Notes: generated by a model from the letters alone, not told the origin. 64,000 nucleotides of DNA from Uloborus plumipes (GCA_038373865.1 JAXGGA010002947.1:47585-111584); one strand, 5' to 3'. Positions 48,484 through 60,467 are shown, numbered from the stretch's first letter. Numbers and translations: made by a program.

Positions 48484-48900
48484 TGTTTCTGCTACTATTC
48501 GATTACTTTGACTGAATATTTTTCCCAGAAATATTTGCGCATAACTTATGCGTTGCTAATTGCTCTTCTTCCAAATATTTTATTACATATTTTTCTGCTA
48601 CTATTTGATTGCTTTGCCTGCATTTTTCCTAGAAATATTCGCACAAAACTTATACTTCGCTAATTGTTCTTCCAAAGATTTATTGTATATTTTTTGCTAC
48701 TATTCGATTGCTTTGAATAAATATTGATCCCATAATTATTTGCGCATAATCTATATTTCACTAATTGTTTTTTTAAGATAGATTTATTATCTATTTTTCT
48801 GCTACTATTCGATTGCTTGGACTTAATATCGATCCCATAAATACATAAAATCAAAATCTCGCTAATTGTTTTTCTACTATAGATTTAGATCATTTAGATC
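48484..48900 (+). repeat. ~125-bp tandem array, right block
   Basis: Continues the repeat of 44660-44936 (GTTTCTGCTACTATTCGATT and so on) for three to four degenerating units. Joining 44936 to 48484 restores a normal unit (TATCTA|TGTTTCTGC). Confidence 0.75.
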
Positions 48901-49790
48901 ATTTTTTCTACTAGTGTTCGATTACTTTTGGTACTGATGTAAAAGTTCACCGATGAGGCGATCTACTGATGTTTGTTTGTATTCTATCTATGCAACTCTT
49001 TTGCTGACATCAATAATGTTTATTTCAAAGCTTTACATTGCAAGCTACTAGATTAGACCAAATTGTAAAAATATCAAAAACCGTTTCAAATTTAAAACTT
49101 TCATAAATACTAGAAAAATGTTCTAATCAGGAACCCGTACGATTATGCAATAATGAAAAACAATCTAAATAAATCGCGATTGAAAGAGCATAATGAAACA
49201 TATTTTTGGACAATTAAATATGATGACTTAAAGTCTGCCAAAAAGTTTCATATGAAAAAAACCCCAAATTCAGGGTATTTACGTGAGAAATCGATGACTC
49301 CATCCACAAGCTTTGCAGATGAATCTTGGAATTTAGCGAATTTTCTTAAACTTCGGCAGACTTTAAGACCATATGTATTGATAATGGATGCACAAAATCA
49401 AATAATTTATGAGTTAGAAAAATGTCTCAATATGCCCTTTCAGTTGCTACGTGTTTATTTTTATTTCCATTAAAACATTAATCGTGTCGCTCCCATCTAA
49501 TCAAGTATTCAGTTTTAGAGAACTGTTATTATCATTCTGTGTTACATGTGGAACTGTAAAATCCATTACTGATAAATGTTTTAATTATTCATAACAAATT
49601 AAATTTTTTCAGTTCTTTTAGTGTAAGATGGCAGTTCAATTACATCACGCACCTTTAAGTAGAGCAATTAACGTATCAACAACAGCTTACTACTTAAGTA
49701 GTAATCACCCACCGTATTTTGTTCTTGAAAAACAAACAATTTTACATGTTTTGAAAACTACATTTTATGAATAACCTGGAGCGTTTATTT
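48901..49790 (+). other. No recognisable gene (CYP4 intron 2)
   Basis: A 106-codon + frame at 49153-49473 is the longest here. Parts look protein-like (FADESWNLANFLKLRQTL), but I recognise no family and see no splice signals, so I do not call it a gene. Confidence 0.35.
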
Positions 49791-49816
49791 ATTTCTTTGC
49801 AGCATAACAGTACGTT

Positions 49817-50187
49817 ATAGCGTTTAAAATTTATGCAACATTCAATAATCATGCAACAACTATAATATATATATGTAAAAATAAAATAAAGGAACATGTA
49901 AATGGATTTTCATACGTAATTAAAAACAAACTTGGACTGTCCACCGTTCATTTACACGTTTTAAAAAGAAAACCCGCTTTAGGGTTTAAAATTTATGCAA
50001 CATTGAATAATCATGCAATAGCTACAATGGTTAAATATGCAAAGATGAAAGAAGTGAGCATATAAATGGATTTTCATATGTGAATAAATGCAGACCTGGA
50101 AAGTCCATCGTTTATTTTTTTTCAGCAGACAACCCGCTATAGGACTCATAATTCAAGCAACCTTTAACAATAATGCAACAGCTATAA
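49817..50187 (+). repeat. ~170-bp tandem repeat, units 1-3 (left of a Helitron)
   Basis: Units contain ATTTATGCAACATT-AATAATCATGCAA, TAAATGGATTTTCATA and CTGGACTGTCCA-type words. Unit 3 is split by the Helitron and resumes at 51165. Confidence 0.7.
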
Positions 50188-51164
50188 TCTCTACTAATAG
50201 CTGAAGGTGGGTTTGTTTTTCTTTCTTTTTGTCTGTCTGTCTGTTACGCGCGTAGCGCCAAAACCGTATGGTCGATTTTCATAAAATTTGGCACAAAATT
50301 AGTTTGTAGCATTAGTGTATGCACTACGAAGCGTTTTCTCGAAAATTCTATTTCGTTCTTTTTCTATTCTAATTCTTAGCTAATTTTCCATACAAATTCG
50401 ATAAAATGCGGAAGAAATATTTCATACACATCCTCAAGTCTTATGTCATTTGAAAGCTTGAAATTTTCTGCTAAAAATGAAGTCAGTTTGAAGTTTCTAC
50501 GAGCATTAGAAAAGCTGTAAAAATTGTTTTTAGAATCCTGGGAATTCAAGGTTTACTTTCAGCAAAGCAAGCCAAACGATTTTAAAATTGTTAAGCTTGA
50601 GAATAAAATTTGAAAATAAAGATGAAATGAATTATTTCATCAACGGAAATCAACTTTTCTTGTTGTTACCATGGTTACGTTTTTATTTCCTTTATTTGTT
50701 TCGTTCTTTTTCTCTTAATAATTTTTAAAATGTATTTGTTTTGTAGTAATCCAAACTCCAAGCCTTATTAAAATTAGTTAAATGAACTACCGTTGTTGAA
50801 AAATCGTTTGCTTTTCTTTTTTCAGTTTTTAAGGGATTAAAACTCGGTAAATTATAAAAGTATTGTATAAATTGCGGTATTGCAACGTTCTTTCTAAAAA
50901 TTTTCATTTCAGAAAAAGTATTATTTGTTTTTAAAGATAGAAAAGAAAACTTCTTTCTTAATTTAAACTTTGATAAGATTTATGTTGGTTTTTGTAAGCA
51001 ACAAAATTGTTCTTATTTTCTCTTTTGGTTTATTTTTATATTATACTTTTAGGGAATTACAATTGGATTGTAACTAAAATTGAGTATTCTTTCTGCGATA
51101 TCAATTTATTCCCAAATGACTTTTTAATTTTATACTACGAGCAAAGCCGTGCGGGTACCGCTAA
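50188..51164 (+). mobile_element. Non-autonomous Helitron with provable borders
   Basis: Starts A|TCTCTACTAATAGCTGAAGG and ends GCGG-GTA-CCGC hairpin CTAA|T. The neighbouring tandem unit at about 50030 reads GCTACAATGGTTAAATATGC and so shows the uninterrupted site, placing the insertion exactly between A 50187 and T 51165. The first 600 bp are about the same as 48476-47879 inverted. 977 bp, non-coding. Confidence 0.92.
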
Positions 51165-51250
51165 TGGTTAAATATGCAAAGATGAAATTCGCGAACATAT
51201 AAATGGATTTTCATATGTGATTAAATGCAGGCCTGGACTGTCCAGGATTA
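51165..51250 (+). repeat. ~170-bp tandem repeat, remainder of unit 3
   Basis: TGGTTAAATATGCAAAGATG...TAAATGGATTTTCATATG continues exactly from the repeat unit interrupted at 50187. Confidence 0.75.
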
Positions 51251-52789
51251 TTAACGCACGTTTGGAGAAATCCGTAAATGGGCTTCCCATACATATTCTA
51301 GAGATAAATTATCACTGACCAATCATTGCAGGATATGTCTTGAAAAGGATATTCTTATGAGAAATGTGCAATTAGGCGTGATATATACTGTTTTAATAGT
51401 AACATGAGCCAACTTAAATCAATGTATTGAAGATTTTGGTAAGGAGGAAATGTCAAGCTTATTTACATTCATTTTTAAACTAGATACTAAAAAAGTAGAT
51501 GTTTGTGATGTTGATTTTACTCAAGCATCTTTTATGAAAAGGGTCATCAAAAAAGATAACCTTGATTTTGAATTAAAGCATATAAGGCCTTAATAAAGAT
51601 ATACCATTCATTCTTGATCTGTTAAAATTGGGAAAATGTGACCTTTTTTAAATTACCTAATGAACTTCAATGTAAACTCCACCTCTTACTAGGCAATCCT
51701 AATATTTCACTTCTTCTGGTTAAATCAATCGAACTATAACGTTCGATATGGGTTTTATATTATGTATTTTTTTTCTCAGATATGAATGCTGTGGTTATTT
51801 TAATTATTTTTCTCGCTTACTTAATTATTTAATTTGTTTTTTATTCAACTACTAATTTATTCGCAGAGGAGTAATATTCTCTTTTTTCTTTTATTCTTTA
51901 TTTGTTCAATTTACGCTTTTTTTTTTTTTTTTTTTGACATTTTGTTTTTAGACGGAAAATTTGCAATCTATTATTTTATTATTTAGCTTTAAATAATTAC
52001 ATATGGCACTTATAATGAACATTTCTTCAGATAATTTTTTGACACTTTTCTATATCAATTCGTTTTGAACTGAATATTCTCAGCACGTTATTAATTTAGT
52101 ATTTAAGTTAAAACCCTTAGATACAATTGTCAGTCAAAAAGCTATATACACTGTTTAATAAAAAATATAAATAAATGAATAAATAAACAGCTTAGAAATT
52201 TTATATTTATGTTATTTGCAGTTTAAAATCTATTTTCAACTTAATTAACTCACTGTTTAAATATTTGGCAATTAGTAGGATAAGTTTTTTTTTTTTTTTT
52301 TTTTTAATGTCTTTGGCAAAGATATTATGTCCAATGCCTGACAGCCAATATTGGGTTGCAGCTTTTACGTAGCCATCCGAATGGTATTGTCGCTTCAAAA
52401 GTTCATCTTTCATGAGATCAAAGTCATAAAAAATACAAGCAGAGAAATTAAGGATGAGGTGCTAGAGAGATAATCTCACACTTCCAGATCTTTACTTTTT
52501 CAGGAGACCACGCGTTTTGCTGCATGCATTTTGGCAGTGTTATGCAAGAGCACAATACATTTCGACAGAGATCTTGCCGTCAGTTTCTAAGTGATACTTT
52601 TTTATTGTTAAGCCGTATCGGTAACGCAATTGCGCACATTTTTTATTGCATAGATCATTTTTATAAACACATATTTGCTTCACTTATCATGTGAAGCTTT
52701 TAGACTATTACAATGCTTTTTGTTCGATATTTAGTTTGTTTGTTTTTAAACAAAACTACGTATTGGCTACTGACCATTTGTCGACCTAG
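51251..52789 (+). other. No recognisable gene (CYP4 intron 2)
   Basis: AT-rich with T runs at 51919 and 52287. No supported element. Confidence 0.4.
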
Positions 52790-53160
52790 TGCATTCTCTG
52801 AGACTGGCAATAAATATTTAACGTGACACCACTATCGGTGAAGGCCACCTCGACAATTGGGACGTCCTGTTTCCCCACCAGATGGAGGCACCTGAGCTCT
52901 ATTTGATGCAAAACCGCAATATGGGTTTTTAATTTTGCCACACACACACACAAGAGCTACTTCATGCTAAGTGAGTACTTGCAACTTTTTTTACATCTTT
53001 CATCGCCATATGCATAGACGCTGTTGATTTTCTGAAGACTCTTGAAAATCCACCGACTGGAACCAGGTTTGAACCTACGACTTGAACATGAATTTCAAAA
53101 ACATGGAGTAATATCATTTGCCTGCTATCCTCGATCACCAAAACTTCAATTTAACAGAAT
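52790..53160 (-). mobile_element. tRNA-derived SINE
   Basis: Minus strand carries the B-box-like AGGTTCAAACCT (53076-53065). A long body follows, including CCATCTGGTGGGGAAACAGG and CGAGGTGGCCTTCACCGATA, and it ends near 52800 in AACGTTAAATATTTATTGCC-type sequence. A (CA)n run lies inside at 52942. Ends approximate. Confidence 0.55.
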
Positions 53161-53590
53161 TGAATTCAAATTATCATAATCTACTTATATTAAAAACTGA
53201 GTATCTTTCTAACTATCTTTCTTTCTAACTATCTTTCTTTCTAACTATCTTTCTTTCTAACTATCTTTCTTTCTAACTATCTTTCTATGTCACGCTTCTT
53301 TCTCCTGAACGCCAATGAACTGAAAGTCGAACCAGGTACCGATAGATAGGTAATTTTTCAAGCTTCATTAGTTTCAATCTATATAATTATACGATTTTAA
53401 TTAGCGAAGATATCAATTAATAAGTAGTCAAGTTTAAAGCGATTAAGCCTAATAAATGATTAAATATGAAATCCATTCTTGCATTGCAAAACGTGGTTGC
53501 CATGCCATGAAACAATAATAAAAATGAAAATGAGAATTTTGAATGAAGGCTTAACTAAATCAAACACGAAACTCATAAGCGGGCGACTTA

Positions 53591-53757
53591 GGGCCGAATT
53601 CAAGTGAAACACCATTGCAGTCGCTTCGAGGCGATCGCATATTGCAACCGCTACTGTAAGTCGAATTCAAGTGAATTCGTTTCACTTGAATCCAAATTTT
53701 GGAATTTGCGATTGCATTGGTGAGTTGCGATCGTCCGTGTTTCACTTGAATTCCTGC
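53591..53757. mobile_element. 167-bp MITE, TTA target, copy 2
   Basis: Inverse-orientation copy of 46308-46475, flanked by TTA on both sides. The 61-codon minus frame across it is a by-product of the repeat. Confidence 0.82.
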
Positions 53758-53882
53758 CTTACATAGTATTTTTATCGCTAGCTACTTGTAATATTTTGAA
53801 ACATTCATTTGTTGAAGAGCCATCTACTTATATTAAAAACTGAGTATCAATGTCTGCTTTTTCTCCTTTGAGCGAGCTGAAC

Positions 53883-54081
53883 CAAGGGCGGATCCAGCTT
53901 CTGGTTAAGGAGGGGGTCATTTTCGGAAAGGGGGGGTCAAAGTGCAATTTTTGTGCAAAAATGGGGTGGTTTGGCAGTTTTTTCGTAAAATAAGTCCCAA
54001 AAATGCAATTTTTTGCTATATTTGGTCGGTTAAGGGGGGGGGGGTCATGATCCCCATGACCCCACTCTGGATCCGCGCCTG
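53883..54081. mobile_element. hAT-type MITE inside a Helitron
   Basis: Ends CAAGGGCGGATCCAG and CTGGATCCGCGCCTG, with the identical octamer AGCTGAAC outside each (53875-53882 and 54082-54089). 199 bp with G-runs of up to ten. No coding. Confidence 0.88.
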
Positions 54082-54410
54082 AGCTGAACTTACTGAAACT
54101 TTCCTCACCATCTTGAAGGCGCGAAGCATCTCAATAATTCGAATGATTTTTTTTATACAGGAAAAAAGTAAAGGCGTGAAGCGCCTGTTAGCGAGCCGCC
54201 TTGGCGGGGAGTAGTTTCTTGACATTTTCCTCACTACTTTCAGGGCACGAAGTGCCCGTGCAACGCCGGGCCACGTTCGTGGTACGTCTTGAAATCGAAT
54301 GAACATTAAATTATATCAAATAAAACTTCAGAATGAGGTAAAAGTTAGAGAGGGGGGACGTTATGCATCAACATGCCGCAGGAAGCTAATCTAGCTGCCC
54401 TGGCAGCTAG

Positions 54411-55144
54411 TTATTCATAAATCGTGAGACTGAAAATACGATTGATCCCATCGATTATTTTTCCAATTAATGCCCAAACAGATTTCAACGAATAAGGCAC
54501 TTCCATCATCTAACTAATGCAAAATACATTACCAATACTCACAATACAAATCACCACTCGTCGAGCTGATAAGGCATTGAATAACTCTCGCATCAGGCAC
54601 TGCTTCCTCCAGATATTGATTTCTCTATTTATATTCGCGTGAATAAATGCCGCGCTTGCATTCATTAGATACCGGAGATCAAGATAATTCGGTGATCTGC
54701 ATAGCTGATTAGACATGTGCGCTGAATCAAGCCTCATTCAACATTTTCCGGCGCATTTTTGGAAATATTTTCATGGCTGCAGTAAGCAAAATGTTAATTC
54801 ATTTACTGCGTTGGGCATGGCCTGATATTTTTGTTAATGAGCTAAATTGTATCCTCGCGAATTTGATATGTAGTTTAACTTTAATAGGCTATATTTACTG
54901 TTCTAATTAAGATGTAATAGTTTAGTAACGGAATAGTTAGGTAAGAATGATTTTTAAACTATAACTTTTTGAAAACCTCTTTTTCAAATATTTATTGTAA
55001 ATGTCTGTTTATTGGCAACTGTTACTCAGATTTAATTTTAAAGTTTTATCGAATACAAATATGTATTACCAACACTGAGGGAAATTTTACCTAGTATTAT
55101 TTACTTTGCTTTTATCATTTGCTCCAATTTTTATCAAGCATTAC
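54411..55144 (+). other. No recognisable feature (CYP4 intron 2)
   Basis: AT-rich, nothing supported. Confidence 0.4.
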
Positions 55145-55665
55145 TTAACCCATTAGTGCCTGACATTTTTTCCCCAAAAGATAGTTTGTATACTGGTTAC
55201 AAGCAGTGTTTAATGGACAGGAAAAATAATAAAAAAAATATTGTGTAAAAAATAATTTTTTTATTAAGGAAAGAAAAATCGTCCTTAAAAGTTACGATAG
55301 ACCCCAGAGAGTACATACTTTTTTTACTAAATTTTTTTTCTGCCTACGATATAATATTTAAAAAGACATTTTATAAAAAGAAATAAAATCAGCAATTAAC
55401 ATAAACTGGGAAGCTGGGAATAACTTTGAAAACTTAGCTTTTCTTCTTGAGATTGTGAACGATGTCATTTTTGATAAAGATCACATTAAAACTGCTACAG
55501 AACACACTTTACAATGGTTATGTGCTGCAATCTGTTAATAACGAATTGAAACAATACCAAGGTACTAATTGAACACTATTATTTGGTTGAAATGTTCATT
55601 TTGGGGAAATTCAGACCCTTTTTTGGACCGTCCCTAAAAAGGGACGCTAGGCATTAATGGGTTAA
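55145..55665 (-). mobile_element. piggyBac-like MITE, copy 2 (core 55149-55661)
   Basis: Inverted relative to the 11188-11735 copy and alignable over its full length. TTAA|CCCATTAGTGCCTGAC at one end, CGCTAGGCATTAATGGG|TTAA at the other. The shorter length is due to small deletions. Confidence 0.78.
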
Positions 55666-55837
55666 TATTACAGAGGTGGTAAATAAATCAAGACTTATTT
55701 ACTCATTACTTATTATAACTTGATTACAATCACATTTGATAAATCAATGCTGTGAAAATTCTTACAAAGCTTTATGTAAAATGTCTTTAATAAATGCAGA
55801 AAAAAATAGGTACTTACAGAATCTATATCTGTTATCA

Positions 55838-56338
55838 TTAGCTACGTGGCCTGGCAATGCACGGTTTATCTCGAAAATAACAGTTGCGTTAAGTGACGCA
55901 AGTTGAAACAGCAAGCTTAAGTAATGTAAAATATCCCATTAACGTGTGGAAAAAAAGCAATGCTATGACTCAAAATTTAAATTTAAACCTATTTGCTCGT
56001 TTATTCATTCATTATTTTTTTAATTCAAAAATTCAGCTATTTTTGTGAACAGGCGAAAACATTCCTTTTCACATATTTTCTAGAGAAAAGACATCTATGT
56101 GTGGGGGGGGGGTCCCCATATAGGGAGTTTACTTTCTCCCTGTATATACCCACTATTGAGTAGAAGTATATACCTTTCTATAGGGTAGGAGTATGTATTT
56201 CCCTATAAGGGGAACCTTCCCTCCCCGCCTTCAACTGGATTAAAGAGAATAAAGATCCTCTGTGCCAAATTTGGTAACGATCCGAAGCCAACTACGAATT
56301 TAAAGGAACACACACAAAGTCACTTTTATGTACATTGA
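55838..56338 (-). mobile_element. Non-autonomous Helitron, 501 bp
   Basis: Minus strand starts A|TCAATGTACATAAAAGTGAC at 56338 and ends CCGTGCATTGCCAGGCCACG-TAGCTAA|T at 55838. A G-run and CTATAGGG-type subrepeats lie inside (56100-56210). Confidence 0.7.
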
Positions 56339-58011
56339 TTACTTGATTTCAAATTTCGTAGATAAATAAGTTTAATTGTAGAATGTGTACCTAATATTAT
56401 TTACTTTGACTAATGACTTATATTATGAAGGTCGTAAATAAAACGGTGTTTGAACTTTTAGACCAAATATTATACTGTCTATTTTCTTAGGTAAAACTTT
56501 CCGCGTATTTACGCATGCGTCAAGTCTTCTCTGATCTTACCAAAATAGGGTTGATTGGTAAGATAACAATAAGGCAAAGAATAATAATGAGCATTTGAGC
56601 CGTATCAAACAACGTAAAGAACGATGCTAATTTCAAATGCATAGTTTAGTTGTATATGTTAAAAGGACAGCAAATACGCCAAGTTTTAAATTGAAAAACT
56701 TCGGAAATTTTCCACTCACCCCTTTTTTCAATGGAATGGTTCCCGATTGCTTGGCACTGCTTTCACGGTCGGATAATACTTACCATTGAAAAGTCAAAAT
56801 ATCTGTTTTTCAAAGAATTCTTTTCCGACGTTTTGAAAAATGAAATAAAACTTATAAATTGTTTTTACTTGATATTTTTAATACAATATAATTTGAGCTT
56901 AGTAGACACATACAGGGCAAAAATATTACAAATTTGAGAATTCTAACATTTTTCAAGGATAAGCCTCCATTTTTTTCCCAATCAAACTGATTTGAGGTGT
57001 CAATGCGGTGAAACAGTCTAAAAAAATGATTATGGTGAAGTCATAAGCACTATAAAATGCCGAAAGAAGCGTTGAAAATCCTAGAGAATCTAAAATTATA
57101 AGGGGGCTGCTTCGATAACATCTACGCTATAAGCTGCTTTAAAAAATATTAAATTCTTTTCAGTCATATTGTGCGTACTTCATACATTTATTTTCATTAA
57201 AAAACTTTTTTTCCTCCAGCGAAGCAAAATTGGATTTCAATTTCTCATAAACTAAACATATTTTTGGGAATATCCCCCCCCCCCAAAAAAAAAAAAACAA
57301 TATAAATAACTGCTATTCTTCTTCGATTACTTACCAAGATCTTGCTTTTAAACGAATTTAACACATTGATATTTAAAAATATTCATTGAATTAAAAAGTT
57401 ACTATTTATTTTCTTGTTTTTATTCTTGATGAATGATAGATTTCAAAAACTTGCAATACATTGGCCAGTGCAGTTGTACTAAAACTGTCCTTAAAAGATT
57501 GAATTTTTTTTAATTTAAAAATGAATTTTCATACAGATTATTTTATACTATAACGGTCTTGTAAGCAATGTAACTGAAATTATTGATTCTAAAACTGGAA
57601 GACATTGCGTTTCAGTTTCAACTTACATAAATTTTAGTTCTAAGCATTCTAATCTTTGGTTTTCATTTTATAAAATCCATACACATGTTTATCTTTAAAA
57701 ACGAAATAATTTATCAATATTATATATCACGGGCACAATCTAGTTTCCGGAGCAGTATATTGATTTTTCAATTTATGTTTTCACGAATAAATGCAATCTT
57801 GCATAAATAAAGCTCAGCAACAACGTTGGGTAGCCGTAACCCGCTTAACGTTCGGCGCATCTGATTAGTAGTACTACAGAAATTATATTTCAGGTAGGCT
57901 TGCACTTACTTGTTGAAATAGGTTTCTGTCAAAATATATGCCCAGTACTTTAGCTTTTTTGACAGAACGGAAAAATTCGCACAAAATTAATCAGTATTTT
58001 AATAAAAAGGA
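56339..58011 (+). other. No recognisable feature (CYP4 intron 2)
   Basis: AT-rich, C/A runs at 57275. No gene or boundary-defined repeat. Confidence 0.4.
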
Positions 58012-58385
58012 AATTTTTTGTTCAATAGCCGCCGCATATATGAATCACGTTTGTTCGAACCAATTTTGATTCAATAAACGGCTAAATCAAAGAAGCTGGA
58101 TTTCGTTATGTTTTGACGATTTGATTCATTAAAGTGGCTGGTTCAATTAACCGACGTTCAGTCCTAACAAATTGGTTTATTTGGTGATTACAGTGATCGC
58201 CGGTTAGCTGAATCAGTGGTTAATTGAATCAACCGCTTTAAAGAATCAAATCGTAAAAACATAACGAATTCCAGCCTTATTGAGTTAGCCGCTTTATTGA
58301 TTCAACCGCTTTATTAAATCAAAATCATTTAGAACAAATGGGATTCATATAAGCGGCGACCAGCCAACCACTGAACAATTTTTCC
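58012..58385. mobile_element. Foldback repeat with GATTCAATAAA-CGGCT motifs
   Basis: The outer parts pair (GCCGCCGCATATATGAATC near 58028 against GATTCATATAAGCGGCG near 58342). GGATTTCGTTATGTTTTGAC near 58098 pairs with its mirror near 58255. The motif GATTCA(A/T)TAAA(G/C)...GCT appears about six times in both directions. Superfamily unknown. Confidence 0.6.
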
Positions 58386-59381
58386 TGAAAAGACTTTTCA
58401 ACATGTACTTGTTACAATTACAAGAATTGTTCTCATTGTCAGGCTATGTTGTCAGGTTGAATTGTTCTCATTGTCAGGCTTCGAACTAGAGTAGACGAAG
58501 TGTATATCATGCAAAGTTGAGGGCTTCCAATTACTTAAAGACTTTCACATAGTGCACCTGGGTGTTTTTAGCACCCGGCTAAAGAGTCAAAAACACCAAA
58601 GTTGTAGAAAATGAGGAAGGCAATAAACCTTATCAGCAAATCTAGATTCCCAAAATGTGCTCATTAATGGCTAGGTTGGTCCCAGTTTTCAAGTCTGAAT
58701 AAAAACGTAAGAACATTTGTTTATTGAAATACGTTTAAAAATTCAGTAAGAAAGTAGAGAGTCAGTTTAGTCAATAGGGATACACATTCATGCTTGATGA
58801 CTTGTTTTTTTTTCCACCGTAGTACAAATTATTATTCAAGTCACCGGCATTTTTTTTTCTTCATTTTTTAATTTTACATTTTGCTGGAACTTTTACAATG
58901 TTTTCCTTGCCTTGATGCAAGAACACATCGAGGAAGGAAGATCGAGGTCAACACCGCCCCTTCCTCCTACCTAGAATTCATGGCTTTTAGCGATATTATC
59001 AAATCTCGCGAAATATTTAATTTACATGTAAAAACTGTTGTTATATGACAAAACTACCCCCCCCCTCCCCCAGCTTTACAAAGCAATGGCGTTGAAAGGT
59101 CAAGCATTTTTACTATGTTATTTTATGACTTCTTTAGGGCTCTTGGCAAATTATTTTACATTTCAAAGGTTTTAAATGCTTAATTTATTTGTTTCCGAAT
59201 CATTGTTCATAAACAGATTTTTGGATCTGATTTCCAACTTGTTTTATTTCAGAGTACGTTAAAAAGATAAGATAAAATGTATATCTCTTCATAGTATTGA
59301 CCAAATATTGGTAGCCTACAATTTACTCAATGTGAAACTTGCGAAAGAATATAAGCTTTAATAAGTTTTTTACTATTGCAG
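58386..59381 (+). other. CYP4 intron 2, 3' end
   Basis: AT-rich with a C-run near 59058. Ends in the TACTATTGCAG acceptor before exon 3. Confidence 0.5.
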
Positions 59382-59467
59382 GTGATCTTGAACAGCAACA
59401 CAGTCCTTAAAAAGACATTTATGTATGATTTTTTGAATTATTGGTTCAAAGAAGGCCTCATAACAAG
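59382..59467 (+). CDS. CYP4-family cytochrome P450, coding exon 3
   Basis: The acceptor is TACTATTGCAG ending at 59381. The exon is 86 nt, followed by ATAACAAG|GTAAAT with GT at 59468. In phase 0 it reads VILNSNTVLKKTFMYDFL and continues NYWFKEGLITR. This aligns with the CYP4 segment usually seen as V-I-L-S-S-S-x-x-I-x-K-S-x-x-Y-x-F-L-x-P-W-L-G-x-G-L-L-T-S (helix B/C region), directly continuing exon 2. The exon is too short to appear as a long open frame. It ends in phase 2. The next CYP4 exon should begin around G-x-x-W-x-x-x-R-K (helix C, heme-propionate contacts). I find no such exon in 59468-64000, so the gene appears to continue beyond the window. The heme-binding cysteine is therefore not visible, and functionality cannot be judged. 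Confidence 0.85.
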
Positions 59468-60465
59468 GTAAATTTTTAAATAAAATCCTTCTAATGATTA
59501 AATGAAATGATAAATCTTTCAAGTTGTACTTCATGTGTCCACTAAATGTGCATTTGAATTCTTATATACATACAGAGATTACACGAAAACGTAAACAAGC
59601 CAATGAGAAACACATTGGTTAATACGGTGTAGAAAAGGCGCTGGCATTCTAAGCTGCTTGCTATCTTCTTCAACCAGATTAATAAGGTTATGTATGCTTT
59701 GCTCAAATTAAGCTCTAATACAAAGAGGAGAGTGAGCTCGGCTGTCTGCTTTTTGCTCAAACGAGTATGACAAAAAAAGTGCTCTTTTATCATTCAAACA
59801 GAAGTTTTAATTTCTTAAACTTTTTGCCGGGCCATTTTTCGAATACTTTATCTACAAAATTTTGGATAACAAACGAAGCGGTAGTTTTCCATCAAACAAG
59901 ATGCAAAGCCCTTTTGCCACACTTTTGCTTGAAATTCAGACCGCAAGCTTCATTGAAGAATAAGAAATTCTTTCTCCTCTTAATATTATAACTCAAGGGC
60001 TTTGCGGGGGAATCTTTCGTCATTCTTCTGCTAAAAATTTTCCAAACTCATTCAACAATGCCAGAAACGAATAATTAGCAACCACACACACAGAGATAAC
60101 TTTTTGAAGTAGACCATTAATAATCAATAATCATTAAAGGAAGTATATGTGGTTAATATAGTTTTTCCCTCCCTTTTAACGGGTCTGTGTAGTAGTTGAC
60201 ACCGTTTCCTCGCGAGATGTAGACACCTGGGTTCTTACGGTTCGGCACTGCATTATTAATTTAATTCTTCTAAGAGTATTCAAAGCCAAACGAATGCTCA
60301 AGAGATCGTTTGCATACCGCATAATCATGCAAGATGTACGCTATCAAATTTCTACGAGTTAAAAATCTTCCAACTTTAGCCAGGACAGACCTTTTCTGGC
60401 ATAAAAGAGGCCAAGGTCTAACCCTGCTATGTAAATATGTTAATTCATCTTCATGCTCAATCAAC
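59468..60465 (+). other. CYP4 intron 3, start
   Basis: Begins with GTAAATTTTT. I searched for the expected helix-C exon (G-x-x-W-x-x-x-R-K) and do not see it. Confidence 0.5.
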
Positions 60466-60467
60466 TA

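Larger units (their letters stand above)
53180..54410 (+). mobile_element. Two tandem Helitron 5' ends sharing one 3' region
   Basis: A|TCTACTTATATTAAAAACTG occurs at 53180 and again at 53823. The first 280 bp match the Helitron at 45955. The stretch at 54190-54275 (one ~54-bp unit, then GCCCGTGCAACGCCGGGC) matches that element's 3' end. The final hairpin AGCTGCC-CT-GGCAGCT with CTAG|T at 54410 may be the true terminus. Whether this is one element inserted in another or a tandem start is unresolved. Confidence 0.65.

Noticed and set aside
49153..49473. 106-codon + frame as an additional exon of the P450
   Set aside because: Not similar to P450 sequence, wrong for the phase between exons 2 and 3, and exon 3 follows exon 2 directly in the protein.
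46308..53757. Considered the two 167-bp MITEs as one duplicated segment
   Set aside because: They are in opposite orientation with different flanks and their own 3-bp target repeats, so they are separate insertions.
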